Positions 39,605 through 48,183 of a stretch of 53,449 nucleotides of DNA are shown here, piece by piece. Position 1 is the stretch's first letter. Every line of letters starts with the position of its first letter. Made by a program: the position numbers and the translations under genes. The notes under the pieces are model-generated. The model did not search any database. It was not told where the DNA came from and saw only the letters and a list, made by a program, of their open reading frames with translations. Origin of the DNA: Chloroflexota bacterium (GTDB lineage Bacteria; Chloroflexota; Chloroflexia; Thermomicrobiales; UBA6265); assembly GCA_023389575.1 (NCBI GenBank), contig JAEWEG010000072.1, positions 1-53,449 on the forward strand, read 5' to 3'.

Positions 39605-41848
39605 ATGTCCACACCCCCCGCCAACGAGGGCATCATCGCGCAAGAGGAACACGCGGCGGTCGACGCCATTCGCGCCGCCCTGGCCGACATCGGCGTCGAC
39701 CCGGGCAATCGCCCGGTCGATCTCCGCGCCCTCCCCTTCGAAGGCGTGTGGGGCAGCGCGTCCACCGTCAGCCGCCTGCTGGCCGGCGAACTCGTGAACA
39801 AGGACCTGGAAGCGTCCGGCGAACTCGAAGGCCTTTCCAAGAAGGAAGCGAAGAAGCGGATCAACGAGTTGGTCGGCCCCCGCGCCCAGGAACTGGCGAC
39901 CCAGGTGGCCGCGAAGGTCGCCGAAACCGGCCGCTTCGCCAATGTCGAGGCCGTCAACGGCTACATCAACATCACCTACAACGCCAACACCGTGGCGGCC
40001 AACCTCGTGGCCGAGGTCTTCAGCCAGGGCGATCGCTACGGTTGGGCTCCGGAAGCCTCACAGGCCGAGAAGGTGATGGTCGAGCACTCCCAGCTCAACA
40101 CCCACAAGGCGGCCCACGTCGGTCACCTCCGCAACATCTGCCTGGGCGTGGCCGTTACCAACATCACCAGGGCCGCCGGATATCGCACCATGCCGGTGAA
40201 CTACATCGGCGATATCGGCCGCCACGTCATCCGCTGCCTGTGGTGCTACCAGAACTTCCACGTCGGCGAGGAGCCCCAGGGCGACGCCTCGAAGGGCCGC
40301 TGGCTTGGTGATATCTACGCCGAAGCCGACGCCCGGCTGAACTTCCGAAAGGAAGCCCTCGCCTTCCTCAACGCGCTCATCCAGGAAGACCTCGTCTTCG
40401 CCACCGCCGCCGACCGGATGCTCCGCTTCCTCTGGCGCACCAACACCGTGGATGGCGAGGACATCGCCTACCTGCTCGGCCGCATCTCCGGCCAGCAGCC
40501 GATCGACCTCGCCGAACTCCGCGATGAAAACGTCATCGCCACGTTCTGGCCCATCATTGGCGAGCAACTCCAGATTCAACTCGGCAACGTGCCGGACGAC
40601 GTCGAGATTGACGAGACGGTCGATGTCGACGCCGCCAGCGATGTCACGCCTTCCATGCCCATCGAGGAGCGGTTCGCCGCCTGGCAAAGCCTGAACGAGA
40701 ACATTGCCTGGTGGCCCCACGTTCCCGATTGGGACCAGCAGGCCCGCGACATGTTCCAGCTCTGGGAACAGAAGGACCCGGAATTCGTTGCCCTGTGGCA
40801 AAAAACCCGCGAATGGAGCATGGCCGACCTCTACCGCATCTTCGAGGAGTTCGGCGCCACGTTCGATCACTACTTCTGGGAAAGCGAAGTCGAGGATCCG
40901 GGCCGCGAGATCGTGAAGGAACTCCTGGAGCGCGGCATCGCCGAGGTCAGCGACGGCCTGCCGGTGGTCAAGATCGACGAGAAGCTCGGCCTCGAAACCG
41001 AGACCTATCGCACCATGCCGATTCTCCGCTCCGATGGCACCACGCTGTACTCCACCAAGGACCTCGCCCTCACCAAGCAGAAGTTCGAGGAGTACGACAT
41101 CGACCGCTCCGTCTGGGTCGTCGATGTTCGCCAGTCGCTCTACTTCGACCAGATCTTCAAGATCCTGGAGCTGTACGGCTTCGAGCAGGCCGAAGAGTGC
41201 TACCACCTTGGCTACGAATTCGTCGCCCTCCCCTCCGGCGCCATCTCCTCCCGCAAGGGCAACGCCCCCATGCTGGAGGATGTCCGCGACGCCATGATGG
41301 AGCGCGCCCTCTCGGTGATCCAGGAGAAGAATCCGACCCTGCCGGCCGAGACGCAGCAGACCGTTGCTCGCCAGGTCGCCATTGGGGCCATCAAGTACGT
41401 GATGCTCGCCCGCGATGGCAACAAGGTCATCATCTTCGACCCCGAGGAAGCCCTCTCATTCGAAGGCCACGCCGCGCCCTACATCCAGTACGCCCACGCG
41501 CGGGCCTGCCGCATCCTCGAAAACGGCGGCATCGATGTCGCCGGGCTGTCCTCGAACCTCGAAGCCCTCAACTTCGGCGAAACCCAGCCCGAGGAACTCG
41601 CGCTGCTCTCGGCCATCGCCGACTTCCCGGCCGTTGTCCATCGCGCCGCCGAGGAGTTCCGCCCCCTGCACATCACCAACTATGTGTTCGAGGTGGCCAA
41701 GCGGTTCAATGACTTCTATCACGCCTGCCCGGTCCTGATTTCGGAGGAACCGGTGCGAACGGCTCGCCTGACGCTGGTGGCGGCCACGCGCACGACCCTG
41801 AAGAACGGCCTGGCGCTCCTCGGCATCGAAGCCCCGGAGATCATGTAG
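39605..41848 (+). CDS. argS: Arginine--tRNA ligase, long form
   Basis: Class I aminoacyl-tRNA synthetase of 747 residues. The HIGH-like motif HVGHLRN is at 171-174, the KMSKS-equivalent is SSRKGN near 545, and the arginine-family core YFDQIFKILELYGFEQ is clear. The N-terminus has the Arg-tRNA-synthetase N-domain pattern (NGYINITYNANTVAANLV) and the C-terminus the DALR anticodon-binding helix bundle (EVAKRFNDFYHACPVL). It is about 150-200 residues longer than typical; extra segments include about 130 residues (about 235-410) between the HIGH region and the catalytic core, with a very acidic stretch VEIDETVDVDAASDV. It probably makes Arg-tRNA for translation. Confidence 0.93.
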   Translation: MSTPPANEGIIAQEEHAAVDAIRAALADIGVDPGNRPVDLRALPFEGVWGSASTVSRLLAGELVNKDLEASGELEGLSKKEAKKRINELVGPRAQELATQVAAKVAETGRFANVEAVNGYINITYNANTVAANLVAEVFSQGDRYGWAPEASQAEKVMVEHSQLNTHKAAHVGHLRNICLGVAVTNITRAAGYRTMPVNYIGDIGRHVIRCLWCYQNFHVGEEPQGDASKGRWLGDIYAEADARLNFRKEALAFLNALIQEDLVFATAADRMLRFLWRTNTVDGEDIAYLLGRISGQQPIDLAELRDENVIATFWPIIGEQLQIQLGNVPDDVEIDETVDVDAASDVTPSMPIEERFAAWQSLNENIAWWPHVPDWDQQARDMFQLWEQKDPEFVALWQKTREWSMADLYRIFEEFGATFDHYFWESEVEDPGREIVKELLERGIAEVSDGLPVVKIDEKLGLETETYRTMPILRSDGTTLYSTKDLALTKQKFEEYDIDRSVWVVDVRQSLYFDQIFKILELYGFEQAEECYHLGYEFVALPSGAISSRKGNAPMLEDVRDAMMERALSVIQEKNPTLPAETQQTVARQVAIGAIKYVMLARDGNKVIIFDPEEALSFEGHAAPYIQYAHARACRILENGGIDVAGLSSNLEALNFGETQPEELALLSAIADFPAVVHRAAEEFRPLHITNYVFEVAKRFNDFYHACPVLISEEPVRTARLTLVAATRTTLKNGLALLGIEAPEIM

Positions 41849-41867
41849 GCGATCCATCACGCACATC

Positions 41868-41896
41868 GCGGCGCCCGGAAGGTCTTCTGGCGCCGC
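41868..41896 (+). terminator. Hairpin after argS
   Basis: GC-rich inverted repeat with GCGGCGCC arms starting about 20 bases after the argS stop. No U-tract follows, so termination is uncertain. Confidence 0.4.
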
Positions 41897-41990
41897 GCCA
41901 CAATCCGCTTGATCCGTAACGACGGTGGCCGGAATCCCCTCTTGGCCACCGATCCAGGCGCCGGATCGTCACGTGCAAGGAGGTCGATCG

Positions 41991-42995
41991 ATGTCGATCG
42001 ATGCAAACGAGCGTGTTGCGCTTGGTCACCACTACTCCCGTGTCCCCCGGAACCGGCTCACCTGGGCGGACATCCGCCCGCTCGTGGTTCCGCTCTGGCT
42101 TGGATCCGAAAACCCCGGCGCGGAAAAAGGCGCCCGCCTGCTGGCCGATGAACTGGCCGAGCGCTGGAACCGGCCCGACCGCGACCACCTCGAACAACGC
42201 CTCCAGCCGCCAGAAGTCATCGCCACCCCGGTTCCGCCCGACGCCGACGAGCGGCTCCACCGGCAGTCCCTCGAGTTCCTTCCCGAGGTCGAAACCACCA
42301 GCCGCGACCTGGCGGACCGCGTGGCGGCCGTCATCGAAGCCGGGGACATCCCGCTCACGCTCGGCGGCGACCACGCCATCGCTATCGGCACCATCGCCGG
42401 GGCCGCCCGCGCGTGTAACAAGCTTGGGGTGATCTGGTTCGATACCCATCCGGATATCAACACGCCGTCCACCTCGCCCAGCGGCCACATTCACGGCATG
42501 CCGCTCGCCATCGCGATTGGCGAGGCGGCGGACGAACTTCCCTCGCTGACCGCCCTGGTCGACCGCGTTCCAATGGTCGCGCCGGAGAATGTCTGCATGC
42601 TCGGCATCAGGGATATCGACCCGGCCGAGGCCAAACGCATCCGCGATCTCGGCATCTGGGCGCTGTCGATGGACGAGTGGTCCGACCTCGGCATCATGGA
42701 GGGGGTCCGCGCCGCGCTCCAGCACCTCCGCGCCACGAGGGTGGACGGCATTCACATCTCCTTCGACGTGGATGTGCTGGACCCGACGATCATGCCTGGC
42801 ACCGGCACCCGCTGGCCCGGCGGACTGACCGTCCGCGAAGCCTCCCGCGCGCTCCGCGAACTGGCCGAATGGGATCTTCCCATCCACTCGCTCGACTGGG
42901 TGGAGCTCAACCCCGACCTGGACCCAGCCGGGACCAGTACCCTTGTCGCCACCTCGCTACTCGCCACCTGCCTCGGCGAGCGGATGTACATGTAA
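41991..42995 (+). CDS. Arginase/agmatinase-family (ureohydrolase) protein
   Basis: Binuclear-manganese ureohydrolase of 334 residues. Metal-site motifs: GGDHAI at 125-130, DTHPD at 151-155 (the usual DAHxD with Thr for Ala), and FDVDVLDP with Asp259, Asp261 and Asp264. The His-rich GHIHGMP at 165-171 lies where the substrate loop is in arginases. The ATG at 41991 has AAGGAGG eight bases upstream. The family splits arginine or agmatine (and relatives) to urea plus amine; which one here is not decidable. It follows argS at 142 bp, so both touch arginine. Confidence 0.85.
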   Translation: MSIDANERVALGHHYSRVPRNRLTWADIRPLVVPLWLGSENPGAEKGARLLADELAERWNRPDRDHLEQRLQPPEVIATPVPPDADERLHRQSLEFLPEVETTSRDLADRVAAVIEAGDIPLTLGGDHAIAIGTIAGAARACNKLGVIWFDTHPDINTPSTSPSGHIHGMPLAIAIGEAADELPSLTALVDRVPMVAPENVCMLGIRDIDPAEAKRIRDLGIWALSMDEWSDLGIMEGVRAALQHLRATRVDGIHISFDVDVLDPTIMPGTGTRWPGGLTVREASRALRELAEWDLPIHSLDWVELNPDLDPAGTSTLVATSLLATCLGERMYM

Positions 42996-43061
42996 CACTG
43001 GTCCGTCCGGCGCGTTCCTTCTTATGGAAGATCGCCCATCGTCCCCAACAGGAACGCGCCC

Positions 43062-43439
43062 ATGACCGAGCACAACAAGCACCTCGTCCGCCGCCTCATC
43101 GACGAGGTGATGAACACTGGAGACCTCGATCGGCTGGACGAGTTCTACGAGCCCCGCCTCGCCGAGGCCGCACGCCGGTGGATCGCACCGTTCCAGGCAT
43201 CGTTCCCCGACATGCATATGGACATCGTCGACCTCATCGCCGAAGGTGACAGCGTGGTCGGCCGCTTCACGTGTTCCGGCACCCACCTGGGAGACTGGCT
43301 TGGTCACGCTCCCACCGGCCGCCGTTTCACGCGCATCGACGAAGTCTATATCTTCACCTTCAACGACAACGGCAAGATCGTAAAGGCCTGGGGTCTCGAG
43401 GATACCCACAAGCGCCTGCGCCAGCTTGGCTTATCGTAA
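43062..43439 (+). CDS. SnoaL-like/ester-cyclase family protein
   Basis: A 125-residue cone-like alpha+beta protein. The start HNKHLVRRLIDEVMNTGDL matches the first helix of SnoaL-like folds, followed by FPDMHMDIVDLIAEGDSVVG and FTRIDEVYIFTFNDNGKIVK. Members act as aldol cyclases or epoxide-type enzymes, or only bind ligands. No partner suggests a substrate; the gene follows the ureohydrolase by 66 bp and precedes tag by 23 bp. Confidence 0.8.
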   Translation: MTEHNKHLVRRLIDEVMNTGDLDRLDEFYEPRLAEAARRWIAPFQASFPDMHMDIVDLIAEGDSVVGRFTCSGTHLGDWLGHAPTGRRFTRIDEVYIFTFNDNGKIVKAWGLEDTHKRLRQLGLS

Positions 43440-43462
43440 CCACCCTCAGGAGAGCCTCTCGC

Positions 43463-44023
43463 GTGACCGATATTATCCGCTGCGGCTGGGCCGGAACCGA
43501 CCCCCTCTACATCGAATATCACGACACCAAATGGGGCGTTCCCGTGTATGACGACCAGCAGCTGTTCGAGCGCCTCATGCTCGAAGGCTTCCAGGCGGGT
43601 CTCGCCTGGATCACCATCCTCCGAAAGCGCGAGAACTTCTTCACTGCCTTCGACGGCTGGGACCCCGACATCGTCGCCAGCTACGGCGAAACCGATATCG
43701 CCCGGTTGCTTGCCGATCCCGGCATCATCCGCAATCGTCTCAAGGTCAACGGCGCCGTCCGGAACGCCCGCGCCTACCTGGCCATCCGCGACAATGGCGA
43801 GTCCTTCTCCGAGCTGTTGTGGAGCTTCGTCGATGGCGCGCCCATCGTGAATCAGCCCGTTTCGCTGGAGGAGATTCCCGCGATCACCCCCGAGGCCACG
43901 GCCATGTCGAAGGAACTCAAGCGCCGCGGTTTCACCTTCGTTGGCCCCACCATCTGCTACGCGTTCATGCAGAGCGCGGGCCTGGTGGATGACCATCTCG
44001 TGGGGTGCGTCAGCAAACGCTAG
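43463..44023 (+). CDS. tag: DNA-3-methyladenine glycosylase I
   Basis: Base-excision-repair enzyme of 186 residues removing 3-methyladenine. Family marks: IIRCGWAG and EYHDTKWGVP at the start, LFERLMLEGFQAGLAWITIL, and the C-terminal GLVDDHLVGC. Cys7, His20 and the final His/Cys are the zinc-binding ligands of Tag. The GTG at 43463 has AGGAGA eight bases upstream. Length and motifs are complete, so it should be active. Confidence 0.95.
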   Translation: MTDIIRCGWAGTDPLYIEYHDTKWGVPVYDDQQLFERLMLEGFQAGLAWITILRKRENFFTAFDGWDPDIVASYGETDIARLLADPGIIRNRLKVNGAVRNARAYLAIRDNGESFSELLWSFVDGAPIVNQPVSLEEIPAITPEATAMSKELKRRGFTFVGPTICYAFMQSAGLVDDHLVGCVSKR

Positions 44024-44039
44024 GGGGCCGCGCTCCCGA

Positions 44040-44585
44040 TCAGCGCCAGGCCAGCCCGCGTTGCCGGGCCAGGCTCCCCATCCATGCGAATCCGAGAAGC
44101 AGGAAGCCAGGCACGATTCCGCCGACCACGTCGATGGCCGCGGTCGAAGCACCCAGCGCCGCCAGCGTCAGCCCCACCACGCCACAGGCCGCCAGCGCCG
44201 CGCCCAACCAATGAAACACCGGCATCTTCCAGACCATCGCCAGTCCGAAGAAATGCACCCCCACCACCAGCGATATCCACGCCACGTTAGCGTGCGGGGC
44301 GTCGAATACCCGGCCGAGGACCATGATCCCGGCCCAGATCGCCACCACCTCGGCGATCACCACCCACCAATAGCCGCGACTGAATCCCACGCCGGCCGCG
44401 GATGACATGCCACTTCCGGCCGGAGCAGGGCCGAGGAAGAGAAACCCGACCAGGCCGACGAGCGCGAGAATCGCGATCACCCTCAAGACCAGCGAAACTC
44501 CGGAAGCCAGGCTCCCGGAGTTCACATGCACGAAAACCAGTCCAAATGTCGCGCCTATCAGGACGCCAATTCGCTCATTCCTCAT
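44040..44585 (-). CDS. Unknown six-helix membrane protein
   Basis: A 181-residue hydrophobic protein with about six membrane helices (IGVLIGATFGLVFVHVNSGS, LVLRVIAILALVGLVGFLFL, YWWVVIAEVVAIWAGIMVLG and further). I do not recognise a family. The ATG at 44585 is used; an upstream GTG-type start near 44612 is possible, and neither has a good ribosome-binding site. It is convergent with tag and lies 35 bp after the VOC gene on the same strand, with which it may be co-transcribed under TetR control. Confidence 0.55.
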   Translation of the reverse strand: MRNERIGVLIGATFGLVFVHVNSGSLASGVSLVLRVIAILALVGLVGFLFLGPAPAGSGMSSAAGVGFSRGYWWVVIAEVVAIWAGIMVLGRVFDAPHANVAWISLVVGVHFFGLAMVWKMPVFHWLGAALAACGVVGLTLAALGASTAAIDVVGGIVPGFLLLGFAWMGSLARQRGLAWR

Positions 44586-44619
44586 GCGACCAAGGGTGAC
44601 ACAACGGTGCAACCCGTCA

Positions 44620-45045
44620 TCATCGAGGGCTGGCGTTCCCCGCGAACAGCGCCGCGTACTCCGGCGTCGGTTCGATTAGCGTGATCACATCGATCAGCAC
44701 CCCATTGGGGTCCCGCGCGATGAAGTGCCGCTGGCCAAAGGGCTCGCTCCGCAACTCCTGCACGATCTCCAGACCCTCTCCCCCGAGCCGCTCGTACTCC
44801 GCGTCGACATCCTCGACCTCGAAATTGAGGATCAGCCCTTGCACACCCGACCGCGCACCTTGCGGAATCGTTTCGTGCCCATGCTCGATGATCGCCAGGT
44901 TCACGCTTTCGTCGCCAGCCATCACCAGGTGCGTGTACCAGTCAATCGCGAACGCGGGTTCGAACCCAAAATGCCGCTGGTAGAACGCGCTGGTTCCCGC
45001 GACATCACTCGTCATGATCACCGGGTAGTACGACGTGGTCTTCAT
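44620..45045 (-). CDS. VOC-family protein controlled by TetR
   Basis: A 141-residue VOC protein: SYYPVIMTSDVAGTSAFYQR in the first half and GQRHFIARDPNGVLIDVITL in the second. GAGGAG lies seven bases before the ATG at 45045. It is divergent from a TetR gene with a symmetric operator in the shared intergenic region, so it is probably repressed by that TetR and induced by its ligand. Such pairs often handle toxic small molecules (glyoxalase-like detoxification), which is inference. Confidence 0.88.
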   Translation of the reverse strand: MKTTSYYPVIMTSDVAGTSAFYQRHFGFEPAFAIDWYTHLVMAGDESVNLAIIEHGHETIPQGARSGVQGLILNFEVEDVDAEYERLGGEGLEIVQELRSEPFGQRHFIARDPNGVLIDVITLIEPTPEYAALFAGNASPR

Positions 45046-45064
45046 CCGGAGTCTCCTCGCTCTA

Positions 45065-45119
45065 AAACAAACAGTCTGTATGTTTTTCATGGCCTACAAT
45101 ACCTACAGGCTGTTTGTTT
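45065..45119. promoter_or_regulatory. TetR operator (long inverted repeat)
   Basis: The 16-nt arm AAACAAACAGTCTGTA (45065-45080) matches, inverted and with one change, TACAGGCTGTTTGTTT (45104-45119). Each half contains ACA-n3-TGT, a typical TetR-type half-site. It lies in the 96-bp gap between the divergent VOC and TetR starts and can control both. Confidence 0.8.
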
Positions 45120-45141
45120 GTCAACACATTCCGGAGCCGTC

Positions 45142-45720
45142 ATGACCGCAACCCCCAATGTCGAACGCACCGAACGCACCCGGGCCGCCCTCATCCAGGC
45201 CGCCCGGGCCGCCTTCGCCACGGATGGCTACGCCCCCACTTCCACGCCCCGCATCGCCGAACAGGCGAACGTCTCCCGTGGCGCCCTCTACCACCACTTC
45301 GCCGGCAAGGCCGATCTCTTTCGCGCCGTCGTCGAATACGAGCAGGCGAGCGTCGCCGCCGAAATCCTGCGCGCCACCAGCCCAATCACCAACCCCATCG
45401 ACGCCCTGGCCGCCGGTTCCGACGCGTTCCTGAACGCCATGCGCGACACCGGCCGCCGCCGGATCCTGCTGGTGGACGGTCCCGCCATCCTCGGCCCGGC
45501 CACCATGCGCGAGATTGACCAGCGGCATGCCGGGAGCACGCTCGCCGGGGGCATTCAGGAGGCCATCGACCGTGGCTACCTCAAGCCCCTTCCCCCGGCG
45601 GCATTGGCGGACCTGCTCAGCGCCGTTTTCGACCGCCTGGCCCAGGTCGAGGACACCAATGGCGACTATCGCCAGGTGCTGGACAGCCTCCTGGACGGTA
45701 TCACGCTCCGCCGCGACTGA
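45142..45720 (+). CDS. TetR/AcrR-family transcriptional regulator
   Basis: Repressor of 192 residues. The N-terminal HTH is clear: TRAALIQAARAAFATDGYAP, then TPRIAEQANVSRGALYHHFA and GKADLFRAVVEYEQ. The C-terminal ligand domain holds LNAMRDTGRRRILLVDGPAI, common in one AcrR subgroup. CCGGAG lies a few bases before the ATG at 45142. The divergent VOC gene and the symmetric operator imply autoregulation and control of that gene. Confidence 0.92.
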   Translation: MTATPNVERTERTRAALIQAARAAFATDGYAPTSTPRIAEQANVSRGALYHHFAGKADLFRAVVEYEQASVAAEILRATSPITNPIDALAAGSDAFLNAMRDTGRRRILLVDGPAILGPATMREIDQRHAGSTLAGGIQEAIDRGYLKPLPPAALADLLSAVFDRLAQVEDTNGDYRQVLDSLLDGITLRRD

Positions 45721-45744
45721 TTCAGAACCATTCCCGCGAATGCC

Positions 45745-45777
45745 AAAAGGGAGGACAGCCAGGCTGCCCTCCCCTTC
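45745..45777. terminator. Terminator-like hairpin between convergent genes
   Basis: GGGAGG-A-CAGCC pairs with GGCTG-C-CCTCCC (about 45749-45773), preceded by AAAA and followed by CTTCTCG. It lies between the TetR gene and the response-regulator gene and can serve both. Confidence 0.6.
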
Positions 45778-45804
45778 TCGTTCGATCGTGCTCCAGGATT
45801 GGCC

Positions 45805-46392
45805 CTACGCGATGAGCCCTCGCCCGCGCGCCCTGGCCACCGCCGCCGTTCGGCTCGCCACGTCCAGCTTTACGTATGCGTGACCGAGGTGGGACTTCAC
45901 CGTCGACTCGCTCAGGCTCAACGCCTCGCTGATCTGCCGGTTCGTCTTTCCCTGGGAAACCAGTTGCAGGATTTCCAGCTCTCGCTGGCTCACCTGTCGC
46001 GCCGACGCCCGGGCCCTGGTCGCCAAGGGCGGTGGTGCCAGCGCCCGCTCCTCGAACGCAGTCCGCACAGCCGCGGGAATCTCCCAGGTCGGCGTTTGCT
46101 CGGGCAGGTAGCCGCTGGCGCCGGCCACCACCTGACCATCTTCGGCCAAGACCAGGACATACGGATCGTGGGGCAGTTCGCGCAACTCGCGGATCGTTGT
46201 CGCCCAACGCCGCCCGTCGCCAAACCGCAGGTCCATCAGGACCATGTCAACCTGGAACTCTTCCGCCAGGTCCACCAGTTTCCGGTCCGTACCCGCGACG
46301 CCGGAAACCTCGATATCCTGTTCAGCCGCGAGCAGCGCCATCAAGGCGGCCCCGACCGCCGGATGGTCCGCCGCTACCAACAACTGGATCAT
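45805..46392 (-). CDS. NarL/LuxR-type response regulator with degenerate receiver
   Basis: A 195-residue regulator. Residues 1-110 form a REC domain with phosphoacceptor Asp54 (LMDLRFGDG), but the acidic pair is reduced to Ala8-Asp9 (VAADHP) and the conserved C-terminal Lys is Glu98 (GYLPE), so phosphorylation may be altered. Residues 135-190 are the LuxR HTH (SQRELEILQLVSQGKTNRQI, then LSLSESTVKSHLGHAYVKL). The ATG at 46392 is chosen because it has AGGA upstream and gives the normal REC start MIQLLVAADHP. No kinase gene is adjacent. Confidence 0.88.
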   Translation of the reverse strand: MIQLLVAADHPAVGAALMALLAAEQDIEVSGVAGTDRKLVDLAEEFQVDMVLMDLRFGDGRRWATTIRELRELPHDPYVLVLAEDGQVVAGASGYLPEQTPTWEIPAAVRTAFEERALAPPPLATRARASARQVSQRELEILQLVSQGKTNRQISEALSLSESTVKSHLGHAYVKLDVASRTAAVARARGRGLIA

Positions 46393-46823
46393 GTTCTGCA
46401 TTCCTGAGTGATAACCAGGCGGCACGCGCTTCCTGGCGTCTTCCAAGTTCATCAAGGACCCACCACCGCGGATGTCAAGGTTCCGGATGTCGCGGCTCCC
46501 CAGCCGTCCAACCTCTCGCCAGCCCTGGTCGCCATCGTCATGCGCGACCATCAACGCAATCTCCGGACACCGTCCGCCACGTCTTACCCACCCCATAGTA
46601 CCATGACTTTTGGATCAGTCATCCCATAGACCCTCCTGAAGGGCCAGTCCGGCTTTTCTCGCCCGGGCTGCGGCCGACCTCGCCGCCAGTGGTTGGCAGC
46701 CGGTTCACCCCACCCTTCAGGAGGAGTGCGCCCTGTCCGCGACCCGCTAGACTCAAAGGGAACACCCACGGCGGCTCGCACGGTCAGGTCACCACAAGGC
46801 CCGCACGACAGGAGCATTCACCC
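46393..46823. promoter_or_regulatory. Divergent region with a perfect inverted repeat
   Basis: 431 bp without a gene between the response regulator and the baeRF-like gene. It carries CCTCCTGAAGGG (46632-46643) and its exact inverse CCCTTCAGGAGG (46713-46724), 69 bp apart. This could be two operators or the arms of a long hairpin. Confidence 0.4.
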
Positions 46824-48146
46824 ATGGCCACCGACCCAGTTCGCTCCATTCAATCCGAATCTTTCGAAACCCCGTTGGACATCCACACCACCGACCCCCT
46901 CCGCCACTTCGCCTCGCTCCCGGCCAGCCTCGACGTCCCCTATCTCACCGTTACCCTCGACTGGACACCCGGCTTCGACGATCCCGGCCGCCAGCCAGCC
47001 GAGGAGCGCCGCCCCTCCGAACAGCGCAACCGCCCGGACGAGGATCCCACCAGCCGCCGGCCAGCCCGAACCCGGCTGGACAAGGAGCTGAAGGCGCTGG
47101 CGAGTTCACTCGAACCGCGCTCCGAACGACTCGCCCAGCTTGAGGTCGATATCAAGCGGGTTGGCGCCTGGCTCGATACCCTGGACCCGTCCGCTGGCGG
47201 CGTCTGCATCGTCGCGGGCCCTGATCTCTTCATCCCGCTCGCCCTCGGCGTCCCCATTCCGAACGCCGTCACCTACGGCCCACTCCCGGCGCTCGATGCC
47301 CTCGCCCACGTGTCCGAGGATTACGCCACTTACGCCGTGCTCGTGGCCGACCAGGAAAACGCCGAACTCTCCTTCATCACCCAAGGCGTGCGCGACCAGG
47401 CGGTCAGCCTCACCAGCACCCTCTATCCGCGCCGGCAGCGCCAGGGCGGCCCCAACGAGCGCCGCTACAAGGCTCGCGCGGACGAGCGCGTCTCCCACTT
47501 CGCCCGGGCCATCGCCGGCGAACTGCGCACGGCGTTCCAGGACGATCCCGCCGAGGTCCTCATTCTCGTGGGAAGCCGCGTCCTATTCGACGAACTGCGC
47601 AACCACCTGTCAGCCGACGTCAGCGACTGCATCGCCGGCGTGGTTCCCATGGACCTCAAACCGTGGCCATCCATCCAGGCGGTTGTCGACGCCACCAGCG
47701 AACTCGATGTCGCCGCCGAGCGCGAGCGCGAAGCGAAGGCCGCCGCCCAGGTGCGGGAACTGATGGGCCAGAACCAGGCGGTCGCCGGAGCGGTCGATGT
47801 CCTCAACGCCCTCCAGGCCCATCAGGTTCACCAACTTGTCATGAATGAGGATTTCCAGGAAACCGGCTGGGCCGATCTCACCCTGCCGCTGTATGGCATC
47901 GGCCAGATTCCCGCCGAGCACCCAACCGGCGGAGACGCCGCGAACCTGATCGAGGTCCAGCTCGCCGAGGAATTCGTCCGGCTGGCGCTCCGCTCCGATG
48001 GCCAGCTCGAAATGGTGCACGTCGGTGTGCCCGTTGGCGCCTCCGAATCGGCCTCACGTGATTCGGGCGAGCTCCCACGGAGCGAAGCCGCCATTCAGCT
48101 CGACGAGGTGGGCGGCGTGGGAGCCATCCTCCGCTACACCACCTGA
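46824..48146 (+). CDS. eRF1-like (baeRF/Vms1-type) protein
   Basis: A 440-residue protein resembling the bacterial and archaeal eRF1-related family. The middle GGPNERRYKARADERVSHFA region corresponds to the conserved RYxRxxxExxxHF helix of baeRF proteins, preceded by FITQGVRDQAVSLTSTLYP. The end (EVLILVGSRVLFDEL, then VDVLNALQAHQVHQLVMNED) has the L7Ae/PELOTA-like order. These proteins are suspected to act on ribosomes or peptidyl-tRNA, but bacterial functions are mostly unproven. AGGAG precedes the ATG at 46824. It is divergent from a NarL-type regulator. Confidence 0.72.
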   Translation: MATDPVRSIQSESFETPLDIHTTDPLRHFASLPASLDVPYLTVTLDWTPGFDDPGRQPAEERRPSEQRNRPDEDPTSRRPARTRLDKELKALASSLEPRSERLAQLEVDIKRVGAWLDTLDPSAGGVCIVAGPDLFIPLALGVPIPNAVTYGPLPALDALAHVSEDYATYAVLVADQENAELSFITQGVRDQAVSLTSTLYPRRQRQGGPNERRYKARADERVSHFARAIAGELRTAFQDDPAEVLILVGSRVLFDELRNHLSADVSDCIAGVVPMDLKPWPSIQAVVDATSELDVAAEREREAKAAAQVRELMGQNQAVAGAVDVLNALQAHQVHQLVMNEDFQETGWADLTLPLYGIGQIPAEHPTGGDAANLIEVQLAEEFVRLALRSDGQLEMVHVGVPVGASESASRDSGELPRSEAAIQLDEVGGVGAILRYTT

Positions 48147-48183
48147 CGCGTCGCCAGAGATCCGGCCCGCCATCGCCCACGGA

